This document shows positions 38,248 to 47,781 of a DNA stretch of 64,000 nt, piece by piece. Source of the stretch: Paracoccus alkanivorans (GTDB taxonomy: Bacteria > Pseudomonadota > Alphaproteobacteria > Rhodobacterales > Rhodobacteraceae). The first letter of the stretch is position 1, and each line of letters opens with the position of its first letter. The notes beneath the pieces are model-generated. The model did no database searches. It was not told where the DNA came from and worked only from the letters and a program-made list of their open reading frames with translations. Made by a program: the position numbers and the translations under genes. The stretch spans positions 264,044-328,043 of the forward strand of contig NZ_QOKZ01000006.1 of assembly GCF_003697785.1 (NCBI RefSeq), read 5' to 3'.

Positions 38248-39888
38248 ATGACACCTAAAGACTCTCCCTTCCATGTCGGCGAACTGGAGGCGCAGCGCCG
38301 TGCCAAGGTGGGCGACGTCGCATCCTGGGCCGGTGGCTTCATTCGTGATCACATGCCCGATCAGCATCGCGATTTCTTTGCGATGCTGCCGTTCCTCGTC
38401 GTTGCCGGCGGTGACGACAAGGGATGGCCATGGGTCACGATCATCGAAGGCCCGGCCGGATTCGCCCATTCGCCCGACCCGCGCAGGCTTTCGGTCAGGT
38501 CCGGATTGCACCCGCAGGATCCCCTGGCGGCTGCGCTCTTCCCCGGTTCCCGGATCGGGATCCTGGGGATCGATCTGGCAACACGCAGGCGCAACCGGCT
38601 GAACGGTCTGATCCGCGCGGCCGGTGGTAGCTTCGACATCGAGGTGCGGCAGAGTTTCGGCAACTGCCCCCAATATATACATCAGCGGAACTGGCATCGT
38701 GTCGAACCGGTCCCCGCGGCCAGGGCCCGCATTTCGCATCGGCTCGACCCGGACCAGAAAGCACGGATCGCGGCGGCAAACACCTTGTTCATCGGTTCCG
38801 GCCACAGCACGGGCGGCGATCGGCCTTCCGACGGTTATGACGCCTCTCACCGCGGCGGATCGCGCGGTTTCGTCCAGGTGGCCGATGACGGGAAACTGCT
38901 GCGTATTCCCGACTATGCGGGCAACAGGTTCTTCAACACCATCGGCAACCTGGTCCGCGATCCGCGAGTCGGCCTTCTCTTCGTTGATTTCGAGACCGGA
39001 GGCCTGTTGCATGTCGCAGGCCGGGCCAGGATCGATTGGGCGCCGAAAGACAGTCACGATCCGAACGCGCTGCGGATGATCGAGGTGACGGTCGAGAAGG
39101 TCATCGACCGCCCCGCCGCACTGGCTCTCCGGTGGAGCGAAGCGGGTGCCGAATTCAGGCAGTTGAAGGTCATCGGCAAGGTGTCGGAAAGTGACCGGAT
39201 CACCTCGTTCCATCTGGCCTCACCGGATGGTGCGGCGCTCCCGCCCTTCGGGGCCGGCCAGCACCTGCCTGTCGAACTGAAGGTTCCGGGCCAGCCGGAC
39301 CGGATCAAGCGAACCTATTCCCTCTCCGGCCCGCCACAAGCCGGCACATACCGGATCAGCGTCAAGCGCGAGGATCGCGGCATCGCCTCGGCCTTCCTTC
39401 ACGCCGAGGTCGGGGTCGGCGCCACGATCGAGGCACGCCTTCCCGCGGGCGACTTCATCCTCCCCGCTGGCGAAGGCCCTCTTGTGCTGGTCAGTGCGGG
39501 CGTCGGGGTGACACCGATGCTCTCGATGCTGCACATTGTCGCGGCCAGTCACCCCGGCCGGCGCGTCTGGTTCATCCATGGCGCGCGCGACGGGCGGAGC
39601 CATGCTTTCAGGGCCGAGGTTGATGCGCTCGTCGGGATGCATGCAAACATCACGCGCAAAATCTTCTACAGCGCACCCCGCGAGACCGATATGCCGGGCA
39701 CGGATTTCGACGCGGCGGGACGCATAACGGCAAAGGACCTGCTCGCGTTCGAGGCGGGCGCGGATGCTCGCTACATGCTCTGCGGGCCGGCGCGCTTCCT
39801 TGCCGATATTCGCGCCGGGCTGGAAGCCGGGGACGTGCCATCAAGCCATATTCATATCGAGACTTTCGGGCCCTCCGGGCGAGGCTGA
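38248..39888 (+). CDS. PNPOx-like/ferredoxin reductase-like fusion flavoprotein
   Basis: A 546-residue two-part protein. Residues 1 to about 300 match the pyridoxamine-phosphate-oxidase-like split-barrel family (PDYAGNRFFNTIGNLVRDPR, then GLLFVDFETGGLLHVAGRA). Residues about 310-546 are an FNR-type FAD/NAD(P)H module: RTYSLSGPP for FAD, LVSAGVGVTPMLSML for NAD(P)H and MLCGPARFL near the end. The 2Fe-2S ferredoxin domain often attached in this family is absent; the protein ends at ETFGPSGRG. It follows the GST gene by 33 bp. Electron acceptor unknown. Confidence 0.88.
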   Translation: MTPKDSPFHVGELEAQRRAKVGDVASWAGGFIRDHMPDQHRDFFAMLPFLVVAGGDDKGWPWVTIIEGPAGFAHSPDPRRLSVRSGLHPQDPLAAALFPGSRIGILGIDLATRRRNRLNGLIRAAGGSFDIEVRQSFGNCPQYIHQRNWHRVEPVPAARARISHRLDPDQKARIAAANTLFIGSGHSTGGDRPSDGYDASHRGGSRGFVQVADDGKLLRIPDYAGNRFFNTIGNLVRDPRVGLLFVDFETGGLLHVAGRARIDWAPKDSHDPNALRMIEVTVEKVIDRPAALALRWSEAGAEFRQLKVIGKVSESDRITSFHLASPDGAALPPFGAGQHLPVELKVPGQPDRIKRTYSLSGPPQAGTYRISVKREDRGIASAFLHAEVGVGATIEARLPAGDFILPAGEGPLVLVSAGVGVTPMLSMLHIVAASHPGRRVWFIHGARDGRSHAFRAEVDALVGMHANITRKIFYSAPRETDMPGTDFDAAGRITAKDLLAFEAGADARYMLCGPARFLADIRAGLEAGDVPSSHIHIETFGPSGRG

Positions 39889-40247
39889 ACCGGTTCAGGC
39901 TTGCTGAAGGCCCGCATTTCCGAGGATCAGCATGGCTCACGCGGGCAGGCTGTCATGTCGATTTCCGCAAGGACCGACTGCGCATTGGGGACATACAAGG
40001 TCAAGCCGACCTGCAGCATGCTGCCTTGTGACGCCGGACCCGAACCCCGGGAATGCTGCGTTCCCCGGACCACTTCTCCTGCCAACCGACCTTTCCCGTA
40101 AATCGCGCGGATCAATGAAAGAGCTACAATTCCCGGTCAACAGGCTGCTTTCCGGCGAAGGAGACAGGTGGTGAAAAAAATCCGTTTGACCGAGGACGGA
40201 TCACTGACCATCGCTATGAGGCTTCGGTTTCATCAGCGCCACGGAAT
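39889..40247. other. 359-bp gap before the immunity gene
   Basis: Between the flavin reductase stop and the SUKH gene end. Short frames on both strands have no family pattern. No terminator was recognised. It is the left boundary of the toxin/immunity locus, and no transposase remnant was seen. Confidence 0.4.
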
Positions 40248-40721
40248 TCAGTCGTGCAGGCCGTCAAGAAACTCATCGAAACTGTCTGCGATCTTCGTGA
40301 TGGCATCCTCGCCCTGCTCTTCCAGGTCCTGCTCCGTATCGACAAGGGCAACTTCGGGCTCCGGGCCGTGCCGGTAGTCAAAAACGAAGATTGCATGACC
40401 TGAATTCGAGGTGAAGGGGATCAGCTTCGCTCCAAGCTCTTGCGGCAGTTCAGCGTCCAGTTCCTCGATGTAATGCCATATATTGTAGCTGGAGCCATTA
40501 CCCTGAAAGTCCTTTTTCACAAAGAACAGCGCATTGACGGGGGTTTTTCTCTCGCCGATATCCGCGATGGCAGGACGAGGAATATCGCCGCGATGTGCCT
40601 TGACGAGCGCGCGATATCTCTCTGGGAGCTTTACGCCACGATCGGCTTCAAGCCCATCCAGATCAGCCTCCGTCACTTCCGGGAGATCACTTTTGTAGCG
40701 CACCCATTCGATATCAGCCAT
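40248..40721 (-). CDS. SMI1/KNR4 (SUKH-1) immunity protein
   Basis: A 157-residue acidic cytoplasmic protein of the SMI1/KNR4 superfamily, commonly immunity proteins for nuclease toxins. Hallmarks are LPERYRALVKAHRGDIPRP near the N-terminus, the central IPFTSNSGHAIFVFDYRHGPEPEVALVD and the C-terminal SFDEFLDGL (given here as short motifs of a longer conserved block: PFTSNSGHAIFVFDYR). It starts 54 bp downstream of the toxin gene on the same strand, the usual toxin-then-immunity order. Its role as neutraliser of the adjacent WHH nuclease is inferred. Base composition looks less GC-rich than the surroundings. Confidence 0.88.
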   Translation of the reverse strand: MADIEWVRYKSDLPEVTEADLDGLEADRGVKLPERYRALVKAHRGDIPRPAIADIGERKTPVNALFFVKKDFQGNGSSYNIWHYIEELDAELPQELGAKLIPFTSNSGHAIFVFDYRHGPEPEVALVDTEQDLEEQGEDAITKIADSFDEFLDGLHD

Positions 40722-40775
40722 TTGCGCCTCCGAAACAAAATTTGACAGCAGGAATGATAAAATCAGCGGGATCGC

Positions 40776-42818
40776 TCAATTCCTTCCACCGCCCCAAGTC
40801 GCCATGCCACCAGTATGCGGGAAATTGTTATGTATTTCACGATCTACCAACTGCATTTTTCCGGTATCCTGATGATGGTGCCAAGTCAAATCCGGCGGGG
40901 ACTGGTCGAAGTCCTTGCCCTCCTTGAAAAAGGCGACCTGCGCATCGGTCAGCCCCATCTTTTGGGCAAGGGACGGGTCTGCTTCCAGGGCAGAAGCCAC
41001 CTGCTCGTTCGCCGCCTTGAAATGTGCGGCATCGGCGCCGCTGTTGATATGTGAGGCATCCAGATAGATATCCGCTTTGGAATCGAAAATCGGGAAGCCA
41101 TCGGCGTCGTATTGGAGTTCCTGGCCATTTTTCGTATAGGTCACGGTGCCATCCGGATTGTTCTTGACATCGGTCACGCCCGCCTTGGGCTCTCGAAGGG
41201 TGACCACATCCCCATCGACCGTAAGCGCCTCGCGCTTGCCATCCGGCCGCGCGTTTACCGCCGGGCCATCCCCTATGGTCAATGTCCGGCCATCCACATT
41301 CTTCGTCGTCCCGATGGCATCGTCAACAACCAGTGGAGCACGCCTCGCCGCCGCCTGGAGAGCATCATCGACCTTCCTGCCGATATTGCGCAGCGCATCC
41401 TGAGCCGGTTGGGGCAAGGTTTTCATCACATCGTCGCCAATCGACTTGATGGCCCCGGAAATTCCCTCGAGCATCGGCCTGACGGTTTCCATGAATTTCT
41501 CGCTGCGCCCGGCGAGGTCGACGGCCTTTTCCATCGTCTGGACCCATTTGCCAAGCTTTCCAACCTTGGCCAGATCACCGACATAAGGCACAAGGCCGGC
41601 GGCAGAAATCAGTGCGCCGCCGACATCTCCCCGAAAGAGCGAGATGAGCGTGTTGGCGCCATCGGAAACCGGCGTGGGATCGGCAATGCCGGAAATATCG
41701 AGCGCCATCTGCGTCAGATCGGCAATTACCTCGCCTTCGCTGGCAATGTCACCGGTGCCGACGGCGTTGGGGTGACCGGGCCTGTCCACCAGTGACGGAG
41801 CGTCGAAACCCGCATAGCTCTCGGGATCGATGCGGCCGGTTGCCGAGGCGACCTCATTGAGCGCCCATAGTCTCGCGCTGTCGGTATTCTCCGGGCCGAG
41901 CAGCATATCACGGCCATCACCGGTTTCCATGACCGCCGCAATATTGGTGGCCATCATATCGCGCGCCAGCCGATCGGCCGGCTCGTTTCCGGGACGGCGC
42001 GTCAGCGCAATTGCTTCGGCCATGTTCTGCCGGTATTCCGGGCTCGCATCCTTCGCCCCGTCGTCGAGAAAGAACAGTGCCGTGGTCATTGCCTGCTGGC
42101 TTTCTTCCGGGACGCGTCCGGGCTCGGAGAGCATTTCCCACATTTGTCCGCGTGTTTCGGGACTGGCCGAAGCAAGGCGCTGAGCCAGCGCGACCTCGTT
42201 ACCTCCATAGCTTCCGACGACAGCATCAAGGTCGAGCTCGGCAGCGGCATAGAACATCTCGCCATGGCGTTCGGTCATCCCCTGCGGGCCCGAGATTGCG
42301 CCGGCCGCAGCGATGCTCTTGTCTTCCTCAAGTGCTGGGCGGGCCAGCGCCTCGGCAAGAGCCGAGCTGGCGGCGGGATCATCGCGCACTTCATTCACGG
42401 CTTCCCGGATGTTCTCTCTCCGCCCTCCGTTATCCTTGGCCTGGCCATCCCAGGCTTTTACAGCTTCCTGCGCGAGATAGTCCTTCTCGGCCTTCGTCAG
42501 ATCACCAAGTTCGGAATCCCCGGTGAGCGCGTTACCCACCTGCGTTCCACCCTCGCTGTCAAGACGCATACCGAGAACACGGTTCTCCTTCCCGGCATTG
42601 TCCCTGACGAACTGATCGATTTCAGCCTTGCGCCCGGAGCCGAGTTCGACAGCCGGATCAGCACCCGGAGCCCTGGGATCCGGACCGGAAGGTATTGTCG
42701 GCTCGGCCGGTGCCGTTATCTCGCTACGCAGCGGTGACGGCTTGTCGACAGGGCGCGGGACGGGTGACACCGCTTCGGATGGTATGGCTGCATTACGACG
42801 AACAGGCTCGAGGGCCAT
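40776..42818 (-). CDS. Polymorphic toxin with C-terminal WHH (HNH/EndoVII) nuclease
   Basis: A 680-residue protein. Residues 1-55 are Pro-rich; 56 to about 390 form a helical region I cannot assign. About 390-440 reads like the pre-toxin segment common in polymorphic toxins (NTLISLFRGDVGGALISAAG, LVPYVGDLAKVGK). The C-terminal nuclease has WHHHQDTGKMQLV (W646-H649 onward), IHN (His663) and PHTGG (His668), the WHH signature of the HNH/EndoVII fold, predicted to cut DNA. No signal peptide, RHS, PAAR, VgrG or haemagglutinin repeats are visible, so the delivery route is unknown. The SUKH immunity gene follows by 54 bp. Confidence 0.87.
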   Translation of the reverse strand: MALEPVRRNAAIPSEAVSPVPRPVDKPSPLRSEITAPAEPTIPSGPDPRAPGADPAVELGSGRKAEIDQFVRDNAGKENRVLGMRLDSEGGTQVGNALTGDSELGDLTKAEKDYLAQEAVKAWDGQAKDNGGRRENIREAVNEVRDDPAASSALAEALARPALEEDKSIAAAGAISGPQGMTERHGEMFYAAAELDLDAVVGSYGGNEVALAQRLASASPETRGQMWEMLSEPGRVPEESQQAMTTALFFLDDGAKDASPEYRQNMAEAIALTRRPGNEPADRLARDMMATNIAAVMETGDGRDMLLGPENTDSARLWALNEVASATGRIDPESYAGFDAPSLVDRPGHPNAVGTGDIASEGEVIADLTQMALDISGIADPTPVSDGANTLISLFRGDVGGALISAAGLVPYVGDLAKVGKLGKWVQTMEKAVDLAGRSEKFMETVRPMLEGISGAIKSIGDDVMKTLPQPAQDALRNIGRKVDDALQAAARRAPLVVDDAIGTTKNVDGRTLTIGDGPAVNARPDGKREALTVDGDVVTLREPKAGVTDVKNNPDGTVTYTKNGQELQYDADGFPIFDSKADIYLDASHINSGADAAHFKAANEQVASALEADPSLAQKMGLTDAQVAFFKEGKDFDQSPPDLTWHHHQDTGKMQLVDREIHNNFPHTGGMATWGGGRN

Positions 42819-43196
42819 TGATCAAACCTCCATCTGGTAAGGCCAGCGGACAATGCATATCGATTCGCACCCGATGATCACTTCGGACGCTGACAGAATT
42901 GTGTCTGTCTTCTTCTTTTCCTTTCCCGCAGCAGATTCGTGCCGTTCTGACGCCGGGTTCAGTCCGGGCCCTGCGCCGCCCTGTCAGCAGGTGAAGAAAT
43001 TCACCCGGAACAAGCTGTTCCAACTTGCGTGTAGATGCGGCGGCTGGCATCGGCATGGGGGTCGCGGGTAATGGTGAGCCGGATCATGATCCACCTTGCT
43101 GCCCGCAAAACCCCGAGAAGCGATCGCCTGCCGGTGCACCCGGTTTCCGGCACCGGCTGGACGCTGAAAGAAGAGCCCTCGGTCAGGAAGACAAGC
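42819..43196. other. 378-bp gap between toxin and RND permease
   Basis: No convincing gene on either strand; a minus frame (42793-43056) runs into the toxin start but shows no family pattern or delivery motif such as PAAR. The toxin promoter should lie in the left part. Confidence 0.4.
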
Positions 43197-46100
43197 TTAC
43201 TCGGCCGGTGCCAAGGTGCCGTGATCTGTCATTGTCGACTGGCCCGACTGCTTGAGCGGTCGATTTCCCGTCAGCCGCCGCATGACGACATAGAAGACAG
43301 GCGTCAGGAAAATGCCTAATGCCGTCACGCCGATCATCCCGGCGAGCACCGCGAAACCCATTGCCGAACGCATCTCGGCGCCAGCCCCGGTCGACAGCGC
43401 AAGCGGCACCACACCCATGATGAATGCCATCGAGGTCATGAGGATCGGGCGCAGCCTGAGCCGGCTTGCCTCGATTGCGGCCTCTTTCGGCGTCATACCG
43501 GAAAACTCCAACTCGCGGGCGAATTCCACGATGAGGATGGCGTTCTTGGCCGAGAGGCCGACAAGCACCATGAAACCTATCTGCGTAAAGATATTGTTGT
43601 CGCCCTGAGTGAGCCAGACACCGACAAGTGCGGCAAGGAGTCCCGTCGGCACGATCATGATGATCGCCAGGGGAAGCGCGAGGCTTTCATACTGTGCCGC
43701 AAGGACGAGGAAGACCAGAAGCAGCGCCAGGGGAAAGATGATATAGCTGGAATTGCCTGCGATGATCTGCTGGTAGGTAAGGTCGGTCCACTCGAACTCG
43801 ATCCCCTTCGGCAGGGTTTCGGCGGCGATCCTCTCGACAGCGGCCTGCGCCTCGCCGGAAGAGTAGCCGGGCGCCGGGCCGCCATTGATGTCGGCCGAAA
43901 GGAAGCCATTGTAGCGGTTGACCCGCTCCGGCCCTGCCGTTGGCTCGACCTTCATCAGGGCCGACAGGGGAATCATCTCCCCGGACTTTGAGCGCACTTC
44001 AAGTCTGGCGATATCGTCCGGCCGAGCGCGGTAAGGCGCATCCGCCTGCGCACGCACCGAATAGGTCCGTCCGAACTGATTGAAATCATTGACATAGAGC
44101 GAACCCAGGTAGATCTGCAGCGTGTCGAACACATCGGTGACGGCAACCCCGAGCTGATGCGCCTTGGTCCGGTCGAGATCGGCGTAAAGCTGCGGCACAT
44201 TGATCTGATAGCTCGAGAAAAGCCCGGCGAGCGACGGCGTCTGGTAGGCCTTGGCAAGAAATGCCTTTGTCGCGTCGTCCAATGCCTTGTAGCCAAGACC
44301 GTTGCGGTCCTCGATCTGCAGCTTGAAACCACCGATCGTGCCGAGCCCTTGCACTGGCGGCGGCGGGAACATCGCGATGAAGGCATCCTGGAGCGTGGCA
44401 TATTTCTGATTGAGCTGCATGGCGATCGCCTCGCCGGAAAGCTCCGGAGATTGGCGCTCGGAAAACGGCTTCAGCGTGACAAAGACGATACCGGCGTTGG
44501 AACTGTTGGTGAAGCCGTTGATCGACAGGCCCGGAAAGGCGACGGCATGTTCAACGCCCGGCTGCTCCAGCGCGATCTCGCTCATCTTGCGGATGACCGC
44601 ATCGGTGCGATCCAGCGTCGCCCCGTCGGGAAGCTGTGCGAAGCCCACCAGGTATTGCTTGTCCTGTGCCGGCACGAAACCGCCGGGCACGGCCCGGAAC
44701 ATGCCGATGGTCGCGACAACGAGGGCGAGATAGACCCCCATGACCAGCGTCTTTCTTGACAGAAGCCGCCTCACGCCGCCGCCATAGGCCCTCGAACTCG
44801 CGCCGAAAACGCGATTGAAGCCGCGGAAGAACCAGCCGAACGGCAGTTCGATCGCACGGGTAAGCCAATCCTTCGGCGCATCGTGGGGACGCAGAAGGAG
44901 CGCAGCGAGCGCCGGCGACAATGTCAGCGAATTGAAGGCCGAGATCACCGTGGAGATCGCGATGGTCAGCGCGAACTGGCGATAGAATTGACCGCTCAGG
45001 CCCGAGATGAAGGCAAGCGGCACGAACACGGCGACGAGCACGAGCGCGATCGCGATGATCGGACCCGAAACCTCGCTCATGGCGCGATACGCCGCGTCGC
45101 GCGGTGAGAGGCCCTCCTCGATATTGCGCTCGACATTTTCGACCACCACGATCGCGTCGTCGACGACGATACCGATCGCAAGCACCAGCCCGAACAGGGA
45201 CAGCGCGTTGATGGAGAAACCGAAAAGATGCATCACCGCGAAAGTGCCGATGACCGAGACCGGAACCGCCACGAGCGGGATGATCGAGGCGCGCCAGGTC
45301 TGCAAAAACAGGATGACCACCAGGACGACGAGCACGATCGCCTCTAGCAACGTATGCACGACGGCCTCGATCGAGGAGCGCACGAACTCGGTCGTGTCGT
45401 AGACGATGCTGTATTCCACGCCGTCCGGCATCGTCTGCTGAATCTCGGCCATGGTCTTGCGGATATTGTCGGAGATCTCGATGGCGTTGGAATTCGGCGC
45501 CTGGAAAATGCCAAGGGCCACCGCAGGCTTGTTGTCGAGCAGCGAGCGGAGCGAATAGTCGGCCGCGCCGAGTTCGACCCTTGCCACGTCGCGCAGGCGC
45601 GTGATCTGCCCGCCCTCCCCCGTCTTGACGATGATGTCGTCGAATTCTTCGGCTGTCTGCAGGCGGCCTTGCGCGTTGACCGACAATTGCAGGTCAAGCC
45701 CGTTCGAGTTCGGCGCGGCGCCGATGCTGCCGGCCGCCGCCTGCACGTTCTGTCCGCGGATGGCCGTGACGACATCACTGGCGGCAAGGCCGAGCCCGGC
45801 GAGTTTTTCCGGATCGAGCCAGATACGCATCGAATAATCGCCCGAGCCGAACACCTGGACGTCGCCGACACCCTCGATGCGGGCGATCCGGTCCTTGACA
45901 TTGAGCACGGCATAGTTGCGCAGATACGTGATGTCATAGCGATTGTTCGGCGACAGCAAATGCACGACCATGGTCAGGTCGGGCGAACTCTTGGTCGTGG
46001 TAAGACCGAGCTGGCGCACCTCTTCCGGCAGCCGCGGCTCCGCCTGCGATACCCGGTTCTGAACCAGTTGCTGCGCCTTGTCCGGATCGGTGCCAAGCTC

Positions 46101-46388
46101 GAAGGTGACGGTCAGCATCATCTGGCCGTCCGTCGTCGCCTGGCTCGACATGTATAGCATGTTCTCGACACCGTTGATCGCTTCCTCGATCGGCGTCGCG
46201 ACCGTCTCGGCAATGACCTTGGGATTGGCGCCGGGATATTGCGCCCGCACAACGATCGATGGCGGAGCGACGTCGGGATATTCCGAGATCGGCAAGGCCC
46301 TAAGGCCAAGCAGGCCGGCCACGACGATCAACACCGACAGAACCCCGGCGAAAACCGGACGGTCGACGAAGAATCTGGAAATATTCAT
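43197..46388 (-). CDS. RND efflux permease (HAE-1, AcrB/MexB-like)
   Basis: A 1063-residue inner-membrane proton-drug antiporter. MNISRFFVDRPVFAGVLS opens the first transmembrane helix, GIVVDDAIVVVENVER in TM4 carries the paired proton-relay Asp residues, and the repeated 12-TM layout with two large periplasmic loops is clear. The C-terminal GLSAKNAILIVEFA contains the partner Lys. Length is normal. It is the last gene of a minus-strand operon with the adaptor 122 bp upstream. No outer-membrane channel gene is nearby, so it must borrow a TolC-like protein. Confidence 0.95.
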   Translation of the reverse strand: MNISRFFVDRPVFAGVLSVLIVVAGLLGLRALPISEYPDVAPPSIVVRAQYPGANPKVIAETVATPIEEAINGVENMLYMSSQATTDGQMMLTVTFELGTDPDKAQQLVQNRVSQAEPRLPEEVRQLGLTTTKSSPDLTMVVHLLSPNNRYDITYLRNYAVLNVKDRIARIEGVGDVQVFGSGDYSMRIWLDPEKLAGLGLAASDVVTAIRGQNVQAAAGSIGAAPNSNGLDLQLSVNAQGRLQTAEEFDDIIVKTGEGGQITRLRDVARVELGAADYSLRSLLDNKPAVALGIFQAPNSNAIEISDNIRKTMAEIQQTMPDGVEYSIVYDTTEFVRSSIEAVVHTLLEAIVLVVLVVILFLQTWRASIIPLVAVPVSVIGTFAVMHLFGFSINALSLFGLVLAIGIVVDDAIVVVENVERNIEEGLSPRDAAYRAMSEVSGPIIAIALVLVAVFVPLAFISGLSGQFYRQFALTIAISTVISAFNSLTLSPALAALLLRPHDAPKDWLTRAIELPFGWFFRGFNRVFGASSRAYGGGVRRLLSRKTLVMGVYLALVVATIGMFRAVPGGFVPAQDKQYLVGFAQLPDGATLDRTDAVIRKMSEIALEQPGVEHAVAFPGLSINGFTNSSNAGIVFVTLKPFSERQSPELSGEAIAMQLNQKYATLQDAFIAMFPPPPVQGLGTIGGFKLQIEDRNGLGYKALDDATKAFLAKAYQTPSLAGLFSSYQINVPQLYADLDRTKAHQLGVAVTDVFDTLQIYLGSLYVNDFNQFGRTYSVRAQADAPYRARPDDIARLEVRSKSGEMIPLSALMKVEPTAGPERVNRYNGFLSADINGGPAPGYSSGEAQAAVERIAAETLPKGIEFEWTDLTYQQIIAGNSSYIIFPLALLLVFLVLAAQYESLALPLAIIMIVPTGLLAALVGVWLTQGDNNIFTQIGFMVLVGLSAKNAILIVEFARELEFSGMTPKEAAIEASRLRLRPILMTSMAFIMGVVPLALSTGAGAEMRSAMGFAVLAGMIGVTALGIFLTPVFYVVMRRLTGNRPLKQSGQSTMTDHGTLAPAE

Positions 46389-46510
46389 GTCAAGTCCTCT
46401 TGACTGACGAGCGGACCAGCGCCGGCCAGCCCGCGCATGACGTGAAGCCGTCAGGTCGCTTGAGAAATTCGGATAACTTCCTGCCGATCGCTATCGGCAG
46501 GCAAAAAGCC

Positions 46511-47731
46511 TCAGCGTGTCTGCGCCTCGGCCACCTCCATGGCCGACGCCTGCTCGGCGGAGGCCATGGCGACTGGTTGCGGGGTGACCACGGCGCCGGG
46601 CCGCACGTGCTGAAGGCCATTGACGATGATACGTTCGCCGGGCTTCAGCCCGGTCCTGACGACGCGCAGCCCGTTGGCCCAGTCACCAAGAACGACCTCC
46701 CGGTAGTCGACCTTGTTTTGCGAATCGACGACAAGAACGAACTTCTTGTCCTGGTCCGTTCCGACAGCACGCTCGCTGATGAGAATCTGCGGTTCGGGCT
46801 TTGGCTGGCCAATGCGCACCCGCACGAATTGCCCGGGCAAAAGCCGGCCGTCGGGATTGTCGAATACCGCCCGGAGTTGAACGGTGCCGCTCGTCATGTC
46901 GACCCGGTTGTCGATGAACTGCAGGTGACCACGGACCGGCTGGCCATTTTCACCCGCCTCCATCTCGACGGGAATGCTTTCAATTGCGCGCTGCCCCGAG
47001 GAATCGGACGGCAATTTCGAGAGGATCAGGCCGACGACCTCCTCGCTGACGTCGAAGCCCACATAGATCGGATCCACCGAAACGAGCGTGGTGAGCAAGG
47101 GCGACGACGCGCCCGCCGCGACGAGATTGCCCGCCGTGACCTGGAGCTTCCCGATCCGCCCGGATATAGGTGCGCGGATCTGCGTATAGTCTAGATCGAG
47201 TTGAGCCGATTGAAGGGCCGCTTCCGCGGAACGCAGCGCTGCCGTCGCCTCGTGATAGGAACTGAGCCGCTGATCGAGATCGCTTTGGGAAACCGTGCGA
47301 TGTTCGCCAAGCTTGCGCCCACGATCGAGTTCGAGTCCGGTGAGTTCCACACGCGCTTCGGCAGCGGAGACCTGGGCCTCGGCCTGGGCGACCACCGCCT
47401 TGAACGGGGCCGGGTCGATCGTGACGAGCACATCGCCCTTCCTGACGAGCGCACCCTCCCGGAAATTGACCGACTGGATCGCGCCGGCCACGCGCGAGCG
47501 CAGATCGACCCGGTCGACCGCTTCGAGCCGTCCGGAAAATTCCTGCCACATGGTGACGTCCTGCAGCTGCACCGCCGCGACCGAGACGGGGATTGCGGCG
47601 GGTGCGGCGGCAGCGGCGCTCGCGCCGGACCCGGCACCATCGGACTGTCCGACGAAAGTGATGGCGGCGGCGGTCAGGACTACAGCCAGTCCCGCGCCAG
47701 CGAACAGACGGCGAGAATTGAAAATCGTCAT
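46511..47731 (-). CDS. RND efflux periplasmic adaptor (MFP)
   Basis: A 406-residue membrane fusion protein linking permease and outer-membrane channel. An N-terminal anchor helix (LFAGAGLAVVLTAAAITFV, no lipobox Cys) is followed by a barrel-sandwich domain (FSGRLEAVDRVDLRSRVAG, LVRKGDVLVTIDPAPF), a coiled-coil hairpin (about 110-170) and LDYTQIRAPISGRIG. I chose ATG 47731 (MTIFNS) with AAGGAG 8 bp upstream; the longer frame starts with a GTG inside that site. It sits 50 bp downstream of the hydrolase-like gene. Confidence 0.94.
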   Translation of the reverse strand: MTIFNSRRLFAGAGLAVVLTAAAITFVGQSDGAGSGASAAAAAPAAIPVSVAAVQLQDVTMWQEFSGRLEAVDRVDLRSRVAGAIQSVNFREGALVRKGDVLVTIDPAPFKAVVAQAEAQVSAAEARVELTGLELDRGRKLGEHRTVSQSDLDQRLSSYHEATAALRSAEAALQSAQLDLDYTQIRAPISGRIGKLQVTAGNLVAAGASSPLLTTLVSVDPIYVGFDVSEEVVGLILSKLPSDSSGQRAIESIPVEMEAGENGQPVRGHLQFIDNRVDMTSGTVQLRAVFDNPDGRLLPGQFVRVRIGQPKPEPQILISERAVGTDQDKKFVLVVDSQNKVDYREVVLGDWANGLRVVRTGLKPGERIIVNGLQHVRPGAVVTPQPVAMASAEQASAMEVAEAQTR

Positions 47732-47781
47732 TGCAATCTCCTTCACGGCCTCCAGGCCGAAAAATCACTGCAGGGGTTTCC

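Noticed and set aside
39932..40174. Short frames in the gap before the immunity gene, one with a CPQC motif
   Set aside because: Considered as a possible small Cys-rich protein, but no start, ribosome site or family resemblance supports it.
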